Below, piece after piece: positions 1 through 6,772 of a DNA stretch of 8,861 nucleotides. This DNA comes from Candidatus Parcubacteria bacterium (GTDB taxonomy: Bacteria > Patescibacteriota > Minisyncoccia > UBA6257 > 2-01-FULL-56-20): assembly GCA_027424065.1 (NCBI GenBank), contig DAIBYH010000026.1, positions 1 to 8,861 on the forward strand, in the 5' to 3' direction. The stretch's first letter is position 1, and every line of letters starts with the position of its first letter. A program made the translations under genes and the position numbers. A model generated the notes under the pieces. That model saw nothing but the letters and a program-made list of their open reading frames with translations. It ran no database searches and was not told the origin of the DNA.

Positions 1-10
1 ACTAATCGCT
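1..10. repeat. Edge of a third copy of the AGCGATTAG/CTAATCGCT intergenic repeat
   Basis: The first ten bases, ACTAATCGCT, match the right end of the two repeat copies that flank rpmJ (2768-2776 and 2949-2957). They lie just past the rplQ stop codon, so this copy also occupies a gene boundary of the same operon. Only its end is visible, and ten bases alone could match by chance. The call rests on the identical sequence and the equivalent intergenic placement. Confidence 0.5.
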
Positions 11-18
11 GTCTCTCC

Positions 19-372
19 TCATACGAATTCGACTCTCGCCATTCTTACGCCGTCGCGCTTCCTGATCTTTTGCAGTTTGACGATGCGGAGATAGCCTCCT
101 TTCCGGTCGGCATAGCGCGGACCAAGATCATCGCACAGTTTCTTCGTGATGCGGACATTCTGAACGCGGCTTGCGATCAGGCGGCGGCTTGCAAGGTCCT
201 GCTTCTTCGCGGAGGTCACGAGCTTCTCCACGATCGGACGGATCTCCTTCGCGCGCGCTTCCGTGGTCTCAATATGCTCCGCGCGGATCACATCATTCGC
301 CAGGTTGCGCAAAAACGACACGCGGTCGCCGCGCAAACGATTGAACTTCCTTCCTTTCTTAAGATGGCGCAT
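19..372 (-). CDS. rplQ: 50S ribosomal protein L17
   Basis: Encodes 117 residues of ribosomal protein L17, a large-subunit protein bound to 23S rRNA near the exit-tunnel side. The N-terminus MRHLKKGRKFNRLRGDR matches the family signature (E. coli begins MRHRKSGRQLNR). The middle retains the LGPRYADRKGGYLRI block (about residues 82-96), equivalent to the LGPRFASRAGGYTRI segment of E. coli. The protein ends at ARVEFV, lacking the acidic tail that makes E. coli L17 127 residues. It starts at ATG 372, 18 nt after the rpoA stop, as last visible gene of the operon. No Shine-Dalgarno is visible in front of it. No terminator is seen in the 18 bases left before the window edge. Confidence 0.97.
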   Translation of the reverse strand: MRHLKKGRKFNRLRGDRVSFLRNLANDVIRAEHIETTEARAKEIRPIVEKLVTSAKKQDLASRRLIASRVQNVRITKKLCDDLGPRYADRKGGYLRIVKLQKIRKRDGVRMARVEFV

Positions 373-390
373 GGATGTGATAAATGACGC

Positions 391-1161
391 TTATTCCTCT
401 TTCTTCTTCTTTGCGGCGCGCTTCTTCGGCTCCGCTTCGCCGGCCTTCGGCAGTTCGAAATCCTGCACGGAAACCTCGGAAACCTTCTCGAAGTGGTCCT
501 TCAGGACGTTCGCCGCCTTGTGGAGCGCCGCCGAGGGGCTCACCGTGCCGTCCGTACCGATCTCCAGGCGGAGACGGTTGTAGTCCGTGCGGTCGCCGAC
601 GCGCATATCCTCAACGATGAAATTCACGTGCTGGACCGGCGTGAAGATCGCATCCAGTGCGATCGTGCCGATCGGAAGGCGTCCCTCCGTGGTCCGGGCC
701 TCCGCCGGAACGTAACCGAGTCCGCGTTCAACCTTGATCTCGATATCAAGTTCCGCATCCTTTGCGGTCAGATGGCCGAGCACCTCGTCGGGGTTCGCCA
801 GTTCGATCTCGGAGGTCAATTCGATGTCTGCGCCCGTGATCTCCGTGATCCCCTTCGCTTTCAGGGAGAGCACCTGCGGCTCATCCACCGAGGAACGGAA
901 GCGGAGTTTCTTGAAGTTCAGCGCGAGCTCCACGATGTCCTCCTGAAGTCCCGGCAGGGTGGAGAACTCATGGGAAACGCCCTTGATCTTGATCTCCGTC
1001 GCGGCCGCACCCGGCAGCGAAGAGAGCAGCGCGCGCCGGATCGCGTTACCGAGCGTCAGGCCGTAGCCCGCAAACAATCCTTCCACCTCGAAAACGCCGT
1101 TCTTCACATCTTCGGAAACGGTCTTGATGGAAACAGTTGAGCTTAAGTGTGCGTATTCCAT
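391..1161 (-). CDS. rpoA: RNA polymerase alpha subunit lacking the C-terminal domain
   Basis: Encodes a 256-residue alpha subunit, whose dimer scaffolds assembly of beta and beta-prime. The N-terminal domain is complete: the dimerisation motif GYGLTLGNAIRRALLSSLPG is at 32-51 (E. coli has GFGHTLGNALRR), and the domain 2 block around LGYVPAEARTTEGRLPIG is at 148-165. The NTD ends near residue 227 with SAALHKAANVLKDHFEKV. The sequence then stops after a roughly 29-residue Ala/Lys/Glu tail ending KKRAAKKKKEE. The helix-hairpin-helix C-terminal domain of the 329-residue E. coli protein is absent. rplQ begins 18 nt after the TAA stop, so no frameshifted CTD is hidden there. The start at ATG 1161 gives a natural N-terminus, without visible Shine-Dalgarno. 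Identity is certain; loss of the CTD is direct observation, its consequence inference. Confidence 0.97.
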   Translation of the reverse strand: MEYAHLSSTVSIKTVSEDVKNGVFEVEGLFAGYGLTLGNAIRRALLSSLPGAAATEIKIKGVSHEFSTLPGLQEDIVELALNFKKLRFRSSVDEPQVLSLKAKGITEITGADIELTSEIELANPDEVLGHLTAKDAELDIEIKVERGLGYVPAEARTTEGRLPIGTIALDAIFTPVQHVNFIVEDMRVGDRTDYNRLRLEIGTDGTVSPSAALHKAANVLKDHFEKVSEVSVQDFELPKAGEAEPKKRAAKKKKEE

Positions 1162-1199
1162 TGATAAAAATGTTGAGATTTGAAACGACCTTCTTTGTG

Positions 1200-1817
1200 C
1201 TATTTACTGAACGATTCAACCAGCAGATTCACCTCGAAGGGCAGTTCTACGTCTGCCGGCAACGAAAGAACCTCGCCTTCCAATTTTTCAGGGCTCAGCC
1301 GAAGCCATGCCGGTGCATCGTACTTCTGCAGTACCTCTTTCCGGCTTGCCAGCATGCCCTTCTGCCGCGATCCTTCGCGGGCGGCGACATGATCGCCGAC
1401 GCGAACTTCATAGCCCGGCGAAACGACCTTTTTGCCATTCACGGCAATGTGCCCCTGGAGAACCAGCTTACGGGCCGCACCGCGCGTCGGCGCGAAACCG
1501 AGGCGGTAGACGACATTATCGAGGCGGCGCTCCAAAAGTTCGATCAGTTTGGCGCCGTTCGCACCGCGTTCCGCGGCAGCGATACTGAACAGGCGGCGCA
1601 GGTTCCGCTCATCAACTCCGTACGCGAGCTTGAACTTGCTCTTCTCGCGCAGCTGAAGGCCGAACTCCGAAAGGGCCCGCGGGCGCGACTTCGGTCCGTG
1701 CACGCCGGGCTTGTACGGTTTCCGTACCAGCGCCGACTTGGGCGACATGGCACGATCCCCCTTCAAACCCAGGGACCCGCCAAGCGCGCGTTCTCTTTTT
1801 TCTTTAGGACCAAGCAT
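1200..1817 (-). CDS. rpsD: 30S ribosomal protein S4
   Basis: Encodes 205 residues of S4, a primary 16S rRNA binding protein that nucleates 30S assembly and in many bacteria represses its own operon. Visible blocks are [17 protein letters not shown] (about 25-41), [15 protein letters not shown] (about 49-63) and the S4 RNA-binding domain [20 protein letters not shown] (about 93-112) with HIAVNGKKV. The C-terminus [12 protein letters not shown] aligns with E. coli NEHLIVELYSK. There are no zinc cysteines, so this is the C-minus type. I chose ATG 1817, giving [13 protein letters not shown], over an upstream in-frame ATG at 1898, because the longer N-terminus ([12 protein letters not shown]) overlaps the end of rpsK and resembles no S4. 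The spacer to rpsK is 46 nt; that to rpoA is 38 nt. No Shine-Dalgarno is visible. Confidence 0.96.
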   Translation of the reverse strand: MLGPKEKRERALGGSLGLKGDRAMSPKSALVRKPYKPGVHGPKSRPRALSEFGLQLREKSKFKLAYGVDERNLRRLFSIAAAERGANGAKLIELLERRLDNVVYRLGFAPTRGAARKLVLQGHIAVNGKKVVSPGYEVRVGDHVAAREGSRQKGMLASRKEVLQKYDAPAWLRLSPEKLEGEVLSLPADVELPFEVNLLVESFSK

Positions 1818-1863
1818 TGGGAAAGTGTAAGATAAAAAATCGATCGTGTAAAGCTTTTCTGCG

Positions 1864-2313
1864 TTAGACGCGCCGCACCTTCGGCGGCCGGGGACCATTG
1901 TGCGGGACCGGCGTCACGTCCTTGATGGAGCTCAGGATGAATCCCTCGGTGATGAGCGCGCGGATCGCGGAATCACGTCCGCTGCCGATACCCTTCACGA
2001 TGACATCAACCTCCTTCGGACCGGTGGACTGGATCTTCTCCACGATCGCCGCAATAACCTTGGACGAAGCGAACGGCGTCGCCTTCTTCGGTCCCGAGAA
2101 ACCGAGCGCGCCGGCCGAAGCCCATGCGAGCACGTTACCCGTGGCATCCGTCACGGTGACCACCGTGTTGTTGTAAGAAGCATTGATATAGACGCGGCCC
2201 TTCTCGACCCGCTTGGATTTCCGGCCTCCGGCCTTCGCGACGGCGGCGTCAACAGCCGCGCCCTCCTTCAGCGCTTCTTCGCCCGATTGCGTGGTGACTT
2301 TTTTCTTTCCCAT
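1864..2313 (-). CDS. rpsK: 30S ribosomal protein S11
   Basis: Encodes 149 residues of S11, which lines the mRNA exit region of the 30S platform. The conserved core begins near residue 38 ([23 protein letters not shown]). It continues through the [20 protein letters not shown] block (about 64-83) and ends [18 protein letters not shown], the universal S11 C-terminus with its Asn-Gly pair. A usual family length is about 129 residues. The excess is a low-complexity Lys/Ala/Glu-rich N-terminal extension of roughly 35 residues. The start ATG 2313 lies 4 nt after the rpsM stop, so the two genes are probably translationally coupled. No Shine-Dalgarno is visible. Confidence 0.97.
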   Translation of the reverse strand: MGKKKVTTQSGEEALKEGAAVDAAVAKAGGRKSKRVEKGRVYINASYNNTVVTVTDATGNVLAWASAGALGFSGPKKATPFASSKVIAAIVEKIQSTGPKEVDVIVKGIGSGRDSAIRALITEGFILSSIKDVTPVPHNGPRPPKVRRV

Positions 2314-2317
2314 GGTG

Positions 2318-2701
2318 TTATTTCAGTTCAACTTTTCTCTTGCCGCTGCCCGCCGTCTTTCTGACGTTGCCGCGGACCGTGCGGGAATTGGTCTTCGTCC
2401 TTTGTCCGTGCACCGGGAGCTTGCGGGAATGCCGCGAGCCGCGGTAGGTCTGGAGATCTTTCAGGCGGGCAATATTGCTCCGCACGCGCTGGCGCAGGTC
2501 GCCCTCCACCGGATAGTTCACTTCAATGAAGTTCTGGATCTTGAGGATCTCTTCTGCGGTGAGGTCCTTTGCCCGCTTGTCGGGATCGATCTTCACGGCC
2601 GCAAGGACCTTCGTGCTGAGCGAAGGGCCAATGCCATAAAGATATGGAAGCGACGCTTCGATCCGCTTGCTATCAGGAATGTTGACTCCGAAGATTCTCA
2701 T
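2318..2701 (-). CDS. rpsM: 30S ribosomal protein S13
   Basis: Encodes 127 residues of S13, a 30S head protein that contacts the P-site tRNA and the 50S subunit through intersubunit bridges. It begins MRIFGVNIPDSKRIE (E. coli MARIAGINIPDHKH). It carries the helix-two-turn-helix segment YLYGIGPSLSTKVLAA, the VEGDLRQRVRSNIARLKDL block and the C-terminal signature YRGSRHSRKLPVHGQRTKTN. It ends in a basic tail, RKTAGSGKRKVELK. The start at ATG 2701 is the only sensible one, since a repeat-bearing spacer of 80 nt separates it from rpmJ upstream. Confidence 0.97.
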   Translation of the reverse strand: MRIFGVNIPDSKRIEASLPYLYGIGPSLSTKVLAAVKIDPDKRAKDLTAEEILKIQNFIEVNYPVEGDLRQRVRSNIARLKDLQTYRGSRHSRKLPVHGQRTKTNSRTVRGNVRKTAGSGKRKVELK

Positions 2702-2716
2702 GATTTTAGGTTGGAG

Positions 2717-2776
2717 TAATTAGGGATTAGCGATTAGATTTTCTTTCTATTTACTGGCCACTAGTCACTAATCGCT
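2717..2776. repeat. Intergenic repeat, copy A (rpmJ-rpsM spacer)
   Basis: On the plus strand the element runs from TAATTAGGGATTAGCGATTAG through a shared core TCTATTTACTGG (2746-2757) to CACTAATCGCT. AGCGATTAG (2729-2737) and CTAATCGCT (2768-2776) are perfect reverse complements, so the transcript could form a 9-bp stem with a 30-nt loop. The same pieces in the same order and orientation occur at 2900-2957. The element fills most of the 80-nt spacer and is markedly AT-richer than the flanking genes. Confidence 0.8.
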
Positions 2777-2781
2777 TCTTT

Positions 2782-2895
2782 TTATCCTTGTCTTTGCTTG
2801 TGTTTCGGCGTCTTGCAGACAACATAAATCCGACCGCCGCGCTTCACGATCTGGCATTTGGCACAAATTTTTTTGACCGAGCTGCGAACTTTCAT
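2782..2895 (-). CDS. rpmJ: 50S ribosomal protein L36
   Basis: Encodes 37 residues of L36, a zinc-ribbon protein of the 50S subunit. The translation begins [20 protein letters not shown] and continues [17 protein letters not shown], ending at TAA 2784-2782. All four zinc ligands of the classical form are visible: Cys11, Cys14, Cys27 and His32. Length and sequence match the usual 37-38 residue bacterial family. The gene is bracketed by two copies of the same intergenic repeat. It lies between infA and rpsM, the order seen in Bacillus-type operons. No Shine-Dalgarno is visible before ATG 2895. Confidence 0.96.
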   Translation of the reverse strand: MKVRSSVKKICAKCQIVKRGGRIYVVCKTPKHKQRQG

Positions 2896-2899
2896 AAAT

Positions 2900-2957
2900 A
2901 GCGATTAGTAATTAGTGGTTAGCGATTAGTAATTCTATTTACTGGTCGCTAATCGCT
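2900..2957. repeat. Intergenic repeat, copy B (infA-rpmJ spacer)
   Basis: AGCGATTAG occurs twice (2900-2908 and 2921-2929), followed by the shared core TCTATTTACTGG (2934-2945) and the inverted end CTAATCGCT (2949-2957). The inner pair gives a 9-bp stem with a 19-nt loop; the outer AGCGATTAG could compete for the same arm. Order, orientation and core match copy A at 2717-2776, with an extra AGCGATTAG unit here. It fills nearly the entire 67-nt spacer between infA and rpmJ. Confidence 0.8.
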
Positions 2958-2962
2958 GATAT

Positions 2963-3193
2963 TTATAACCTTCTTACGATCCTTCCCCGTCGTCCGTCGG
3001 GACTCATCTCAACGAGGACGCGGTCGCCGGGCAGGACGCGGATGTGATTCATCTTCATCTTTCCGGCCAGATAGCCGAGAACCTCACCTTCCGTATCTTT
3101 CATTTTGATCCGGAACGCAAGGCTCGGAAGAGCCTCTATGATCAAGCCTTCTTTGGCCGTATCCGACGGCGCAACGTAGGTGCGCCGCCTCAT
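2963..3193 (-). CDS. infA: Translation initiation factor IF-1
   Basis: Encodes 76 residues of IF-1, an OB-fold (S1-like) protein that occupies the 30S A site during initiation. The family pattern is clear: EALPSLAFRIKM, then LGYLAGKMKMNHIRVLPGD, then RVLVEMSPDGRRGRIVRRL. These match E. coli blocks such as GKMRKNYIRILTGD and ELSPYDLSKGRI. Relative to those, one residue is added in the beta2-beta3 loop and one removed before GRI. I chose ATG 3193 (MRRRTYVAPSDTAKEG). A longer TTG-started frame from 3265 would begin at the predicted transcription start and add an unrelated N-terminus. No Shine-Dalgarno precedes the start; a hairpin (3195-3218) abuts it. This is the first recognised gene after the operon promoter. 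Confidence 0.94.
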   Translation of the reverse strand: MRRRTYVAPSDTAKEGLIIEALPSLAFRIKMKDTEGEVLGYLAGKMKMNHIRVLPGDRVLVEMSPDGRRGRIVRRL

Positions 3194-3258
3194 ATGGCAA
3201 TAAAAAATGGCATTGCCACACGATGACGACCTGTAAAGCTGACCATGGTGAAGTTCAT
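3190..3258 (-). CDS. Possible 22-residue leader peptide overlapping infA
   Basis: The infA leader carries an ATG-started frame translating to MNFTMVSFTGRHRVAMPFFI followed by AI and TGA. Its stop shares bases with the infA start codon (ATGA), the classical geometry for translational coupling. Its ATG at 3258-3256 is only about 5 nt from the transcription start predicted from the promoter at 3270-3299, so translation would be nearly leaderless. A frame this short can arise by chance, and no homologue is recognised. The support is positional only. Confidence 0.3.
   Translation of the reverse strand: MNFTMVSFTGRHRVAMPFFIAI
3195..3218 (-). promoter_or_regulatory. Hairpin abutting the infA start codon
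   Basis: TGGCAAT and ATTGCCA pair perfectly over 7 bp around a 10-nt loop (3202-3211) containing six U residues in the transcript. The stem ends one base before the infA ATG at 3193, exactly where a ribosome would have to bind. No U-run follows, so it is not an intrinsic terminator. A role in controlling infA initiation is inferred. Confidence 0.45.
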
Positions 3259-3269
3259 CTGACAAAGGG

Positions 3270-3299
3270 ATTATAGCGGAAGACCGGCCGTTATGTCAA
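3270..3299 (-). promoter_or_regulatory. Sigma-70-type promoter of the infA-rplQ operon
   Basis: Reading the minus strand, TTGACA (3299-3294) is followed after 18 bp by TATAAT (3275-3270). Both hexamers match the housekeeping consensus exactly. A G at 3263, 7 nt past the -10 box, is the likely transcription start, giving a 5' leader of about 70 nt before infA. The promoter starts 21 bp after the stop codon of the upstream membrane-protein gene and separates the ribosomal operon from it. Confidence 0.85.
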
Positions 3300-3320
3300 C
3301 GCCGGCATCTGAGCGGCCGC

Positions 3321-4040
3321 CTAGATCCCCCACTTTGCCGACGCGAGCACGATCACAAAGAGGATCGCGATGGCCATTGCCGTCGTCCGGATCCTCCGGG
3401 GATCGAGTTCGCCGAAGAAATATGCAGGGACCAGATCAAGGACCAGCGCCGCCGCGAGGAAGGCGACGATGGATTGGTAGATGAAATCCACCGGCAGGAA
3501 GAGACCCGCCATGAGCAGCTCCAATACCGCAAGCGATGCCGTGCCGACCGCGATGCGCCGCGGGAGCGCTTCCCGTCCGCTTACCTCCTTGCCGTGGCGC
3601 GCCACAATGACCGCGTTCAGCAGAACGCCGAATGCCGCGCCGGCGACCCACGCCCAAAAGAGCGCGCCGGAAGAAAATCCCGCATGCCATGCCGCGAAAA
3701 ATTCCCGGAACAGAAAGAAGGCGATCGCCATCGCAAGGATCGTCCTCCCCGACTTACGATCAATAACAAGAAGGTCCTTGATCAGGAGCAGGTAATACCA
3801 CAGCGCGCCGTAGAGCACGGCCATAAGGATGCTCCCCGGCGTCGCGAGCGCAACGCCCAGGAACACCAGAAAGAACGCGAGATTCTTCCGCGACTCGAAT
3901 GGCGGAAAAAAATAAACGGCGCTCGCAACAAGCACAAAAAGCCATCCCGGAAGATACAGCCAGGACGCCGCAAAAAGCACGCTCCTAATGAGCAATGACC
4001 AATGAATCTGCTTTGAAATTGACGCGAGCCTTGGTCCCAT
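3321..4040 (-). CDS. Polytopic membrane protein of unknown function
   Basis: Encodes about 239 residues from ATG 4040 ([20 protein letters not shown]). The protein is dominated by hydrophobic spans: [50 protein letters not shown] in part, TILAMAIAFFLFREFF, FWAWVAGAAFGVLLNAVIV, LAVLELLMAGLFLPVDF, IVAFLAAALVLDLVPAYFF and MAIAILFVIVLAS. This suggests about eight or nine transmembrane helices with short basic cytoplasmic loops such as RKSGRT and RHGKEVSGREALPRR. I recognise no family or catalytic motif. The start is uncertain: ATG 4040 overlaps the 3' end of clpB by 56 nt, a TTG at 4082 would lengthen it, and TTG or GTG codons near 3990-3976 would shorten it. The overlap implies transcription with clpB. 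Confidence 0.75.
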   Translation of the reverse strand: MGPRLASISKQIHWSLLIRSVLFAASWLYLPGWLFVLVASAVYFFPPFESRKNLAFFLVFLGVALATPGSILMAVLYGALWYYLLLIKDLLVIDRKSGRTILAMAIAFFLFREFFAAWHAGFSSGALFWAWVAGAAFGVLLNAVIVARHGKEVSGREALPRRIAVGTASLAVLELLMAGLFLPVDFIYQSIVAFLAAALVLDLVPAYFFGELDPRRIRTTAMAIAILFVIVLASAKWGI

Positions 4041-6636
4041 CTTTGATGTCGCCGCGAATGATCTTATCTGCCAGCTTATCAAGAATGACGCGCTGAATCA
4101 ATCGCTTGAGCGGCCGCGCGCCGAATTCCGCACTGAAGCCCTCGCGCACGAGATACTCGCGGGCGGGCGCGTCCACCTCGAGATCGATATGGTGCGCCTC
4201 GCGCAAACGCTTGGCAACGGCCGCAAGCTGGATATCCACGATCTTCTCGAGGTCCTGCCGGCGAAGCGGATTGAAAATGACGATATCGTCGACGCGGTTC
4301 AGGAATTCCGGACGGAAACTGTGCCGCAGAGCCTCCATGGTCTTCTTCCGGAAGTCGTTCTCCTCCTCCGAAGCCGCATTCTCCCCGACGCTGAAACCGA
4401 TGCGCGACATGGCCTTCAGATATTCGCTGCCGACATTGGAGGTCATGATGATGATGGAATTCTTGAAATTCACGGTCTTGCCTTTGCTGTCCGTCAGCCG
4501 GCCGTTATCAAGCACCTGCAGCAGCAGGTTGAATACCTCCGGATGCGCCTTCTCGATCTCGTCAAAAAGGATCAGGCTGTACGGGCGATGCCGTACCAGC
4601 TCCGTCAATTGGCCTCCTTCCTCGTGGCCGACGTAACCCGGCGGCGATCCGATCAGGCGGCTCGTCGCATGGCGTTCCATATATTCGGACATATCCACCC
4701 TGATCAGCGCCTTTTCGTCGTTGAACATGAACTCGGCGAGAGCGCGGGCGAGCTCCGTCTTGCCGACGCCCGTCGGACCGAGAAACATGAACGAGCCGAT
4801 CGGGCGGTTCGCATCGGAAAGGCCCGCGCGCGAGCGGCGCAGCGCGGACGCAACGGCGGCGATCGCCTCGTCCTGGCCCACGACGCGGCCGTGCAAAACC
4901 TCCTCGACATTCATCATCTTCTCGGCATCCGACTCCAGCATCCGCTTCAGCGGAATGCCGGTCCAGACCGACACGATGGCGGCAACATCCTCCTTATCCA
5001 CGGCTTCTTTCAAAAAACGCGCCTCGCTCCCGGCTTTGGTCTTCTTTCCGCGGGCGGTCGCGCCGCCGAAATTCTTTTTCTCGAAGATCTGGAAATCTTT
5101 CTCTGCGCGCGGCAGCTCGCCGTACGTGATCTCGGCGACACGCTCCAGATTGCCGTCCCGCTCCGCGGCGGCGGCCTCCTGCTTCAGGTTGTCCACTTTC
5201 TGGCGCAGCTGGTGCAGCGTCTCGAACTTTATCTTTTCCGTATGCCATTTCGCCGAGAGCTCGTCATTCTGCTCCTTGAGCTTTGCAAGTTCTTTGTCGA
5301 TCTCCCCGATGCGCTCCTTTGCCTTATCCCCTTCCTTCGCAAGCGCCTGACGCTCCACTTCAAGTCGCGTGATCTCGCGGCGGATAACATCGATCTCCTT
5401 GGGAAGACTCTCTGATTCCAAGCGGCGAGCGGCAGCGGCCTCGTCGATCAGGTCCACCGCCTTGTCCGGCAGGAACCGATCGGTGATATAGCGCGCCGAA
5501 AGATTGACGGCCTCCACAATGGCGTCGTCCGCGATACGAAGACCATGATGGATCTCGTATTTCTCTTTCAAGCCGCGAAGGATAGCCACAGAATCCTCGA
5601 GCGAGGGCTCTTCCACCATGATCGGCTGGAAACGGCGCTCGAGCGCAGGATCTTTTTCAATATACTTCTGATATTCGCGGATAGTGGTTGCGCCGATCGC
5701 ATGCAGCTCGCCTCGCGCAAGCGCGGGCTTCAGAAGGTTGGAAGCGTCCACCGCGCCCTCCGCAGCACCGGCACCGACGATCGTATGGATCTCATCGATG
5801 AACAGAATGATCCTGCCGGCGGCATTCTTCACCTCCTTCATGAACGCCCGCAAGCGATCCTCGAATTCGCCGCGGAACTTCGTTCCGGCAATGAGCGAAC
5901 CGAGATCCAGCATCAGGACCTCCTTTCCCTTCAGGATCTCCGGCACGTCTCCGGCAATGATGCGCTGAGCGAGACCTTCCACGATCGCCGTCTTACCGAC
6001 GCCGGGTTCGCCGATCAGGCACGGATTGTTCTTCGTGCGGCGCGACAGAACCTGCATCAGGCGGCGCAGCTCTTCGTCGCGGCCGATCACCGGATCCAGT
6101 TCGCCCTTCTTGGCGCGCTCGGTCATGTTGACGGCATATTTTTCAAGAACCTGGAACTTCGTCTCCGGCGTTTCGTCGACAACGCGCGTGGAACCGCGGA
6201 GCTGCGCAAGCGTACGGAACGCCGCATCGCGGCGAACGCCGAATTTCTCGAGAAGCGTCTTCGCGGGGCTCTCAACATCAAGCAATGCAAGCAGCAGGTG
6301 CTCGCAGGAAACATACTCATCCTTCTGCTGCGCGGCGACCTTGGCGGCCTTATCAAGCACCGCCATCAGCTCCGGCGAAAGATAAAGCTGGCCCACGGGG
6401 GCGTTCGAAAGTATCGGCGGGATCCGGTCCAGCTCGTAGTCGATCTGCTCATCCAGCTTATCGATGTTCACGCCGGAGCGCTCCAGCACCGGAATGACGA
6501 GCGACTGTTCATCCTCAAGAAGCGCCGCAAGCAGATGGAGCGCCTTCAGTTCGCCATGATTCTTCTGTGCGGCAATATCCTGGGCGTTTTGAAGCGCCTC
6601 CTGGGCTTTTATGGTGAAACGGTGAAAATTTGGCAT
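3985..6636 (-). CDS. clpB: ClpB-type AAA+ disaggregase with an IGF loop
   Basis: Encodes 883 residues of a Hsp100 ATPase that threads aggregated proteins through a hexameric pore. Order: double Clp N-domain (1-145), AAA-1 with Walker A GEPGVGKT (209-216), Walker B ILFIDEIH (277-284) and ALERRF finger (331-336), a long coiled-coil middle domain (about 404-545), AAA-2 with Walker A GPTGVGKT (620-627), Walker B LILFDEIE (688-695) and FRPEFLNR (774-781), then the C-terminal domain. The middle-domain motif [19 protein letters not shown] (495-513) is diagnostic of ClpB. Pore loops are KFRGEFEDR (Phe254 where ClpB usually has Tyr) and GYVGHEEGG (Tyr668). Unlike typical ClpB, an IGF tripeptide sits at 746-748, where ClpA/ClpC dock ClpP. 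Start ATG 6636 ([12 protein letters not shown]) fits the family. The gene has its own promoter and shares a divergent control region with a small exported-peptide gene. Confidence 0.93.
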   Translation of the reverse strand: MPNFHRFTIKAQEALQNAQDIAAQKNHGELKALHLLAALLEDEQSLVIPVLERSGVNIDKLDEQIDYELDRIPPILSNAPVGQLYLSPELMAVLDKAAKVAAQQKDEYVSCEHLLLALLDVESPAKTLLEKFGVRRDAAFRTLAQLRGSTRVVDETPETKFQVLEKYAVNMTERAKKGELDPVIGRDEELRRLMQVLSRRTKNNPCLIGEPGVGKTAIVEGLAQRIIAGDVPEILKGKEVLMLDLGSLIAGTKFRGEFEDRLRAFMKEVKNAAGRIILFIDEIHTIVGAGAAEGAVDASNLLKPALARGELHAIGATTIREYQKYIEKDPALERRFQPIMVEEPSLEDSVAILRGLKEKYEIHHGLRIADDAIVEAVNLSARYITDRFLPDKAVDLIDEAAAARRLESESLPKEIDVIRREITRLEVERQALAKEGDKAKERIGEIDKELAKLKEQNDELSAKWHTEKIKFETLHQLRQKVDNLKQEAAAAERDGNLERVAEITYGELPRAEKDFQIFEKKNFGGATARGKKTKAGSEARFLKEAVDKEDVAAIVSVWTGIPLKRMLESDAEKMMNVEEVLHGRVVGQDEAIAAVASALRRSRAGLSDANRPIGSFMFLGPTGVGKTELARALAEFMFNDEKALIRVDMSEYMERHATSRLIGSPPGYVGHEEGGQLTELVRHRPYSLILFDEIEKAHPEVFNLLLQVLDNGRLTDSKGKTVNFKNSIIIMTSNVGSEYLKAMSRIGFSVGENAASEEENDFRKKTMEALRHSFRPEFLNRVDDIVIFNPLRRQDLEKIVDIQLAAVAKRLREAHHIDLEVDAPAREYLVREGFSAEFGARPLKRLIQRVILDKLADKIIRGDIKDGTKARVNFKADSLVIAH

Positions 6637-6717
6637 ATATAGTAATAGTACTCCATTCCGCGGGAAAATGTTTCCCACAAAAACACGGGAACGCATTCGC
6701 GGCGCCGGAATGGCAGC
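6637..6717 (-). promoter_or_regulatory. Structured 5' leader of clpB
   Basis: The predicted leader of about 80 nt contains several pairing segments. TTCCC (6691-6687) can pair with GGGAA (6676-6672). The same GGGAAA (6676-6671) can instead pair with TTTCCC (6667-6662) across a 3-nt loop. Part of that TTCC (6666-6663) can pair with GGAA (6659-6656), next to GGAG (6654-6651), the only Shine-Dalgarno-like string, 14 nt before the ATG. These pairings are mutually exclusive, as in switches or thermosensors. No CIRCE or CtsR-type operator is visible. Regulation is inferred. Confidence 0.4.
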
Positions 6718-6723
6718 TTTCGC

Positions 6724-6753
6724 ATTGTAGCCGCCGCATCGCGCCATTGTCAA
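6724..6753 (-). promoter_or_regulatory. Promoter of clpB
   Basis: On the minus strand TTGACA (6753-6748) is followed after 18 bp by TACAAT (6729-6724), matching 6/6 and 5/6 of the housekeeping consensus. The likely transcription start is a purine at 6718-6717, giving a leader of about 80 nt. This looks like a sigma-70-type rather than a sigma-32-type promoter, so heat control, if any, would act through an operator or the leader. Confidence 0.75.
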
Positions 6754-6772
6754 TCTCAATGCTTGATTGCCA

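Noticed and set aside
493..1140. A 215-codon plus-strand frame opposite rpoA
   Set aside because: Shadow of rpoA with Arg-rich composition and no recognisable motif.
1818..1898. N-terminal extension of S4 from the in-frame ATG at 1898
   Set aside because: It overlaps the end of rpsK, has no similarity to any S4 N-terminus, and the ATG at 1817 gives a natural start.
2700..2960. Possible CRISPR array from the repeated ATTAGCGATTAG units
   Set aside because: There are too few, irregularly spaced units, the separating sequence is conserved rather than variable, and a real gene (rpmJ) lies between the copies.
3194..3265. TTG-started extension of IF-1
   Set aside because: The TTG lies at the predicted transcription start and the extra 24 residues do not resemble IF-1.
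4189..5415. A 408-codon open frame on the plus strand opposite clpB
   Set aside because: It is antisense to a fully convincing ClpB. Its translation is His/Arg/Leu-rich low-complexity with no domain, as expected from the complement of GC-rich coding DNA.
5545..6642. A 365-codon plus-strand open frame opposite the clpB 5' half
   Set aside because: Same antisense artefact: no family resemblance, no promoter or ribosome site, and it spans conserved ClpB motifs.
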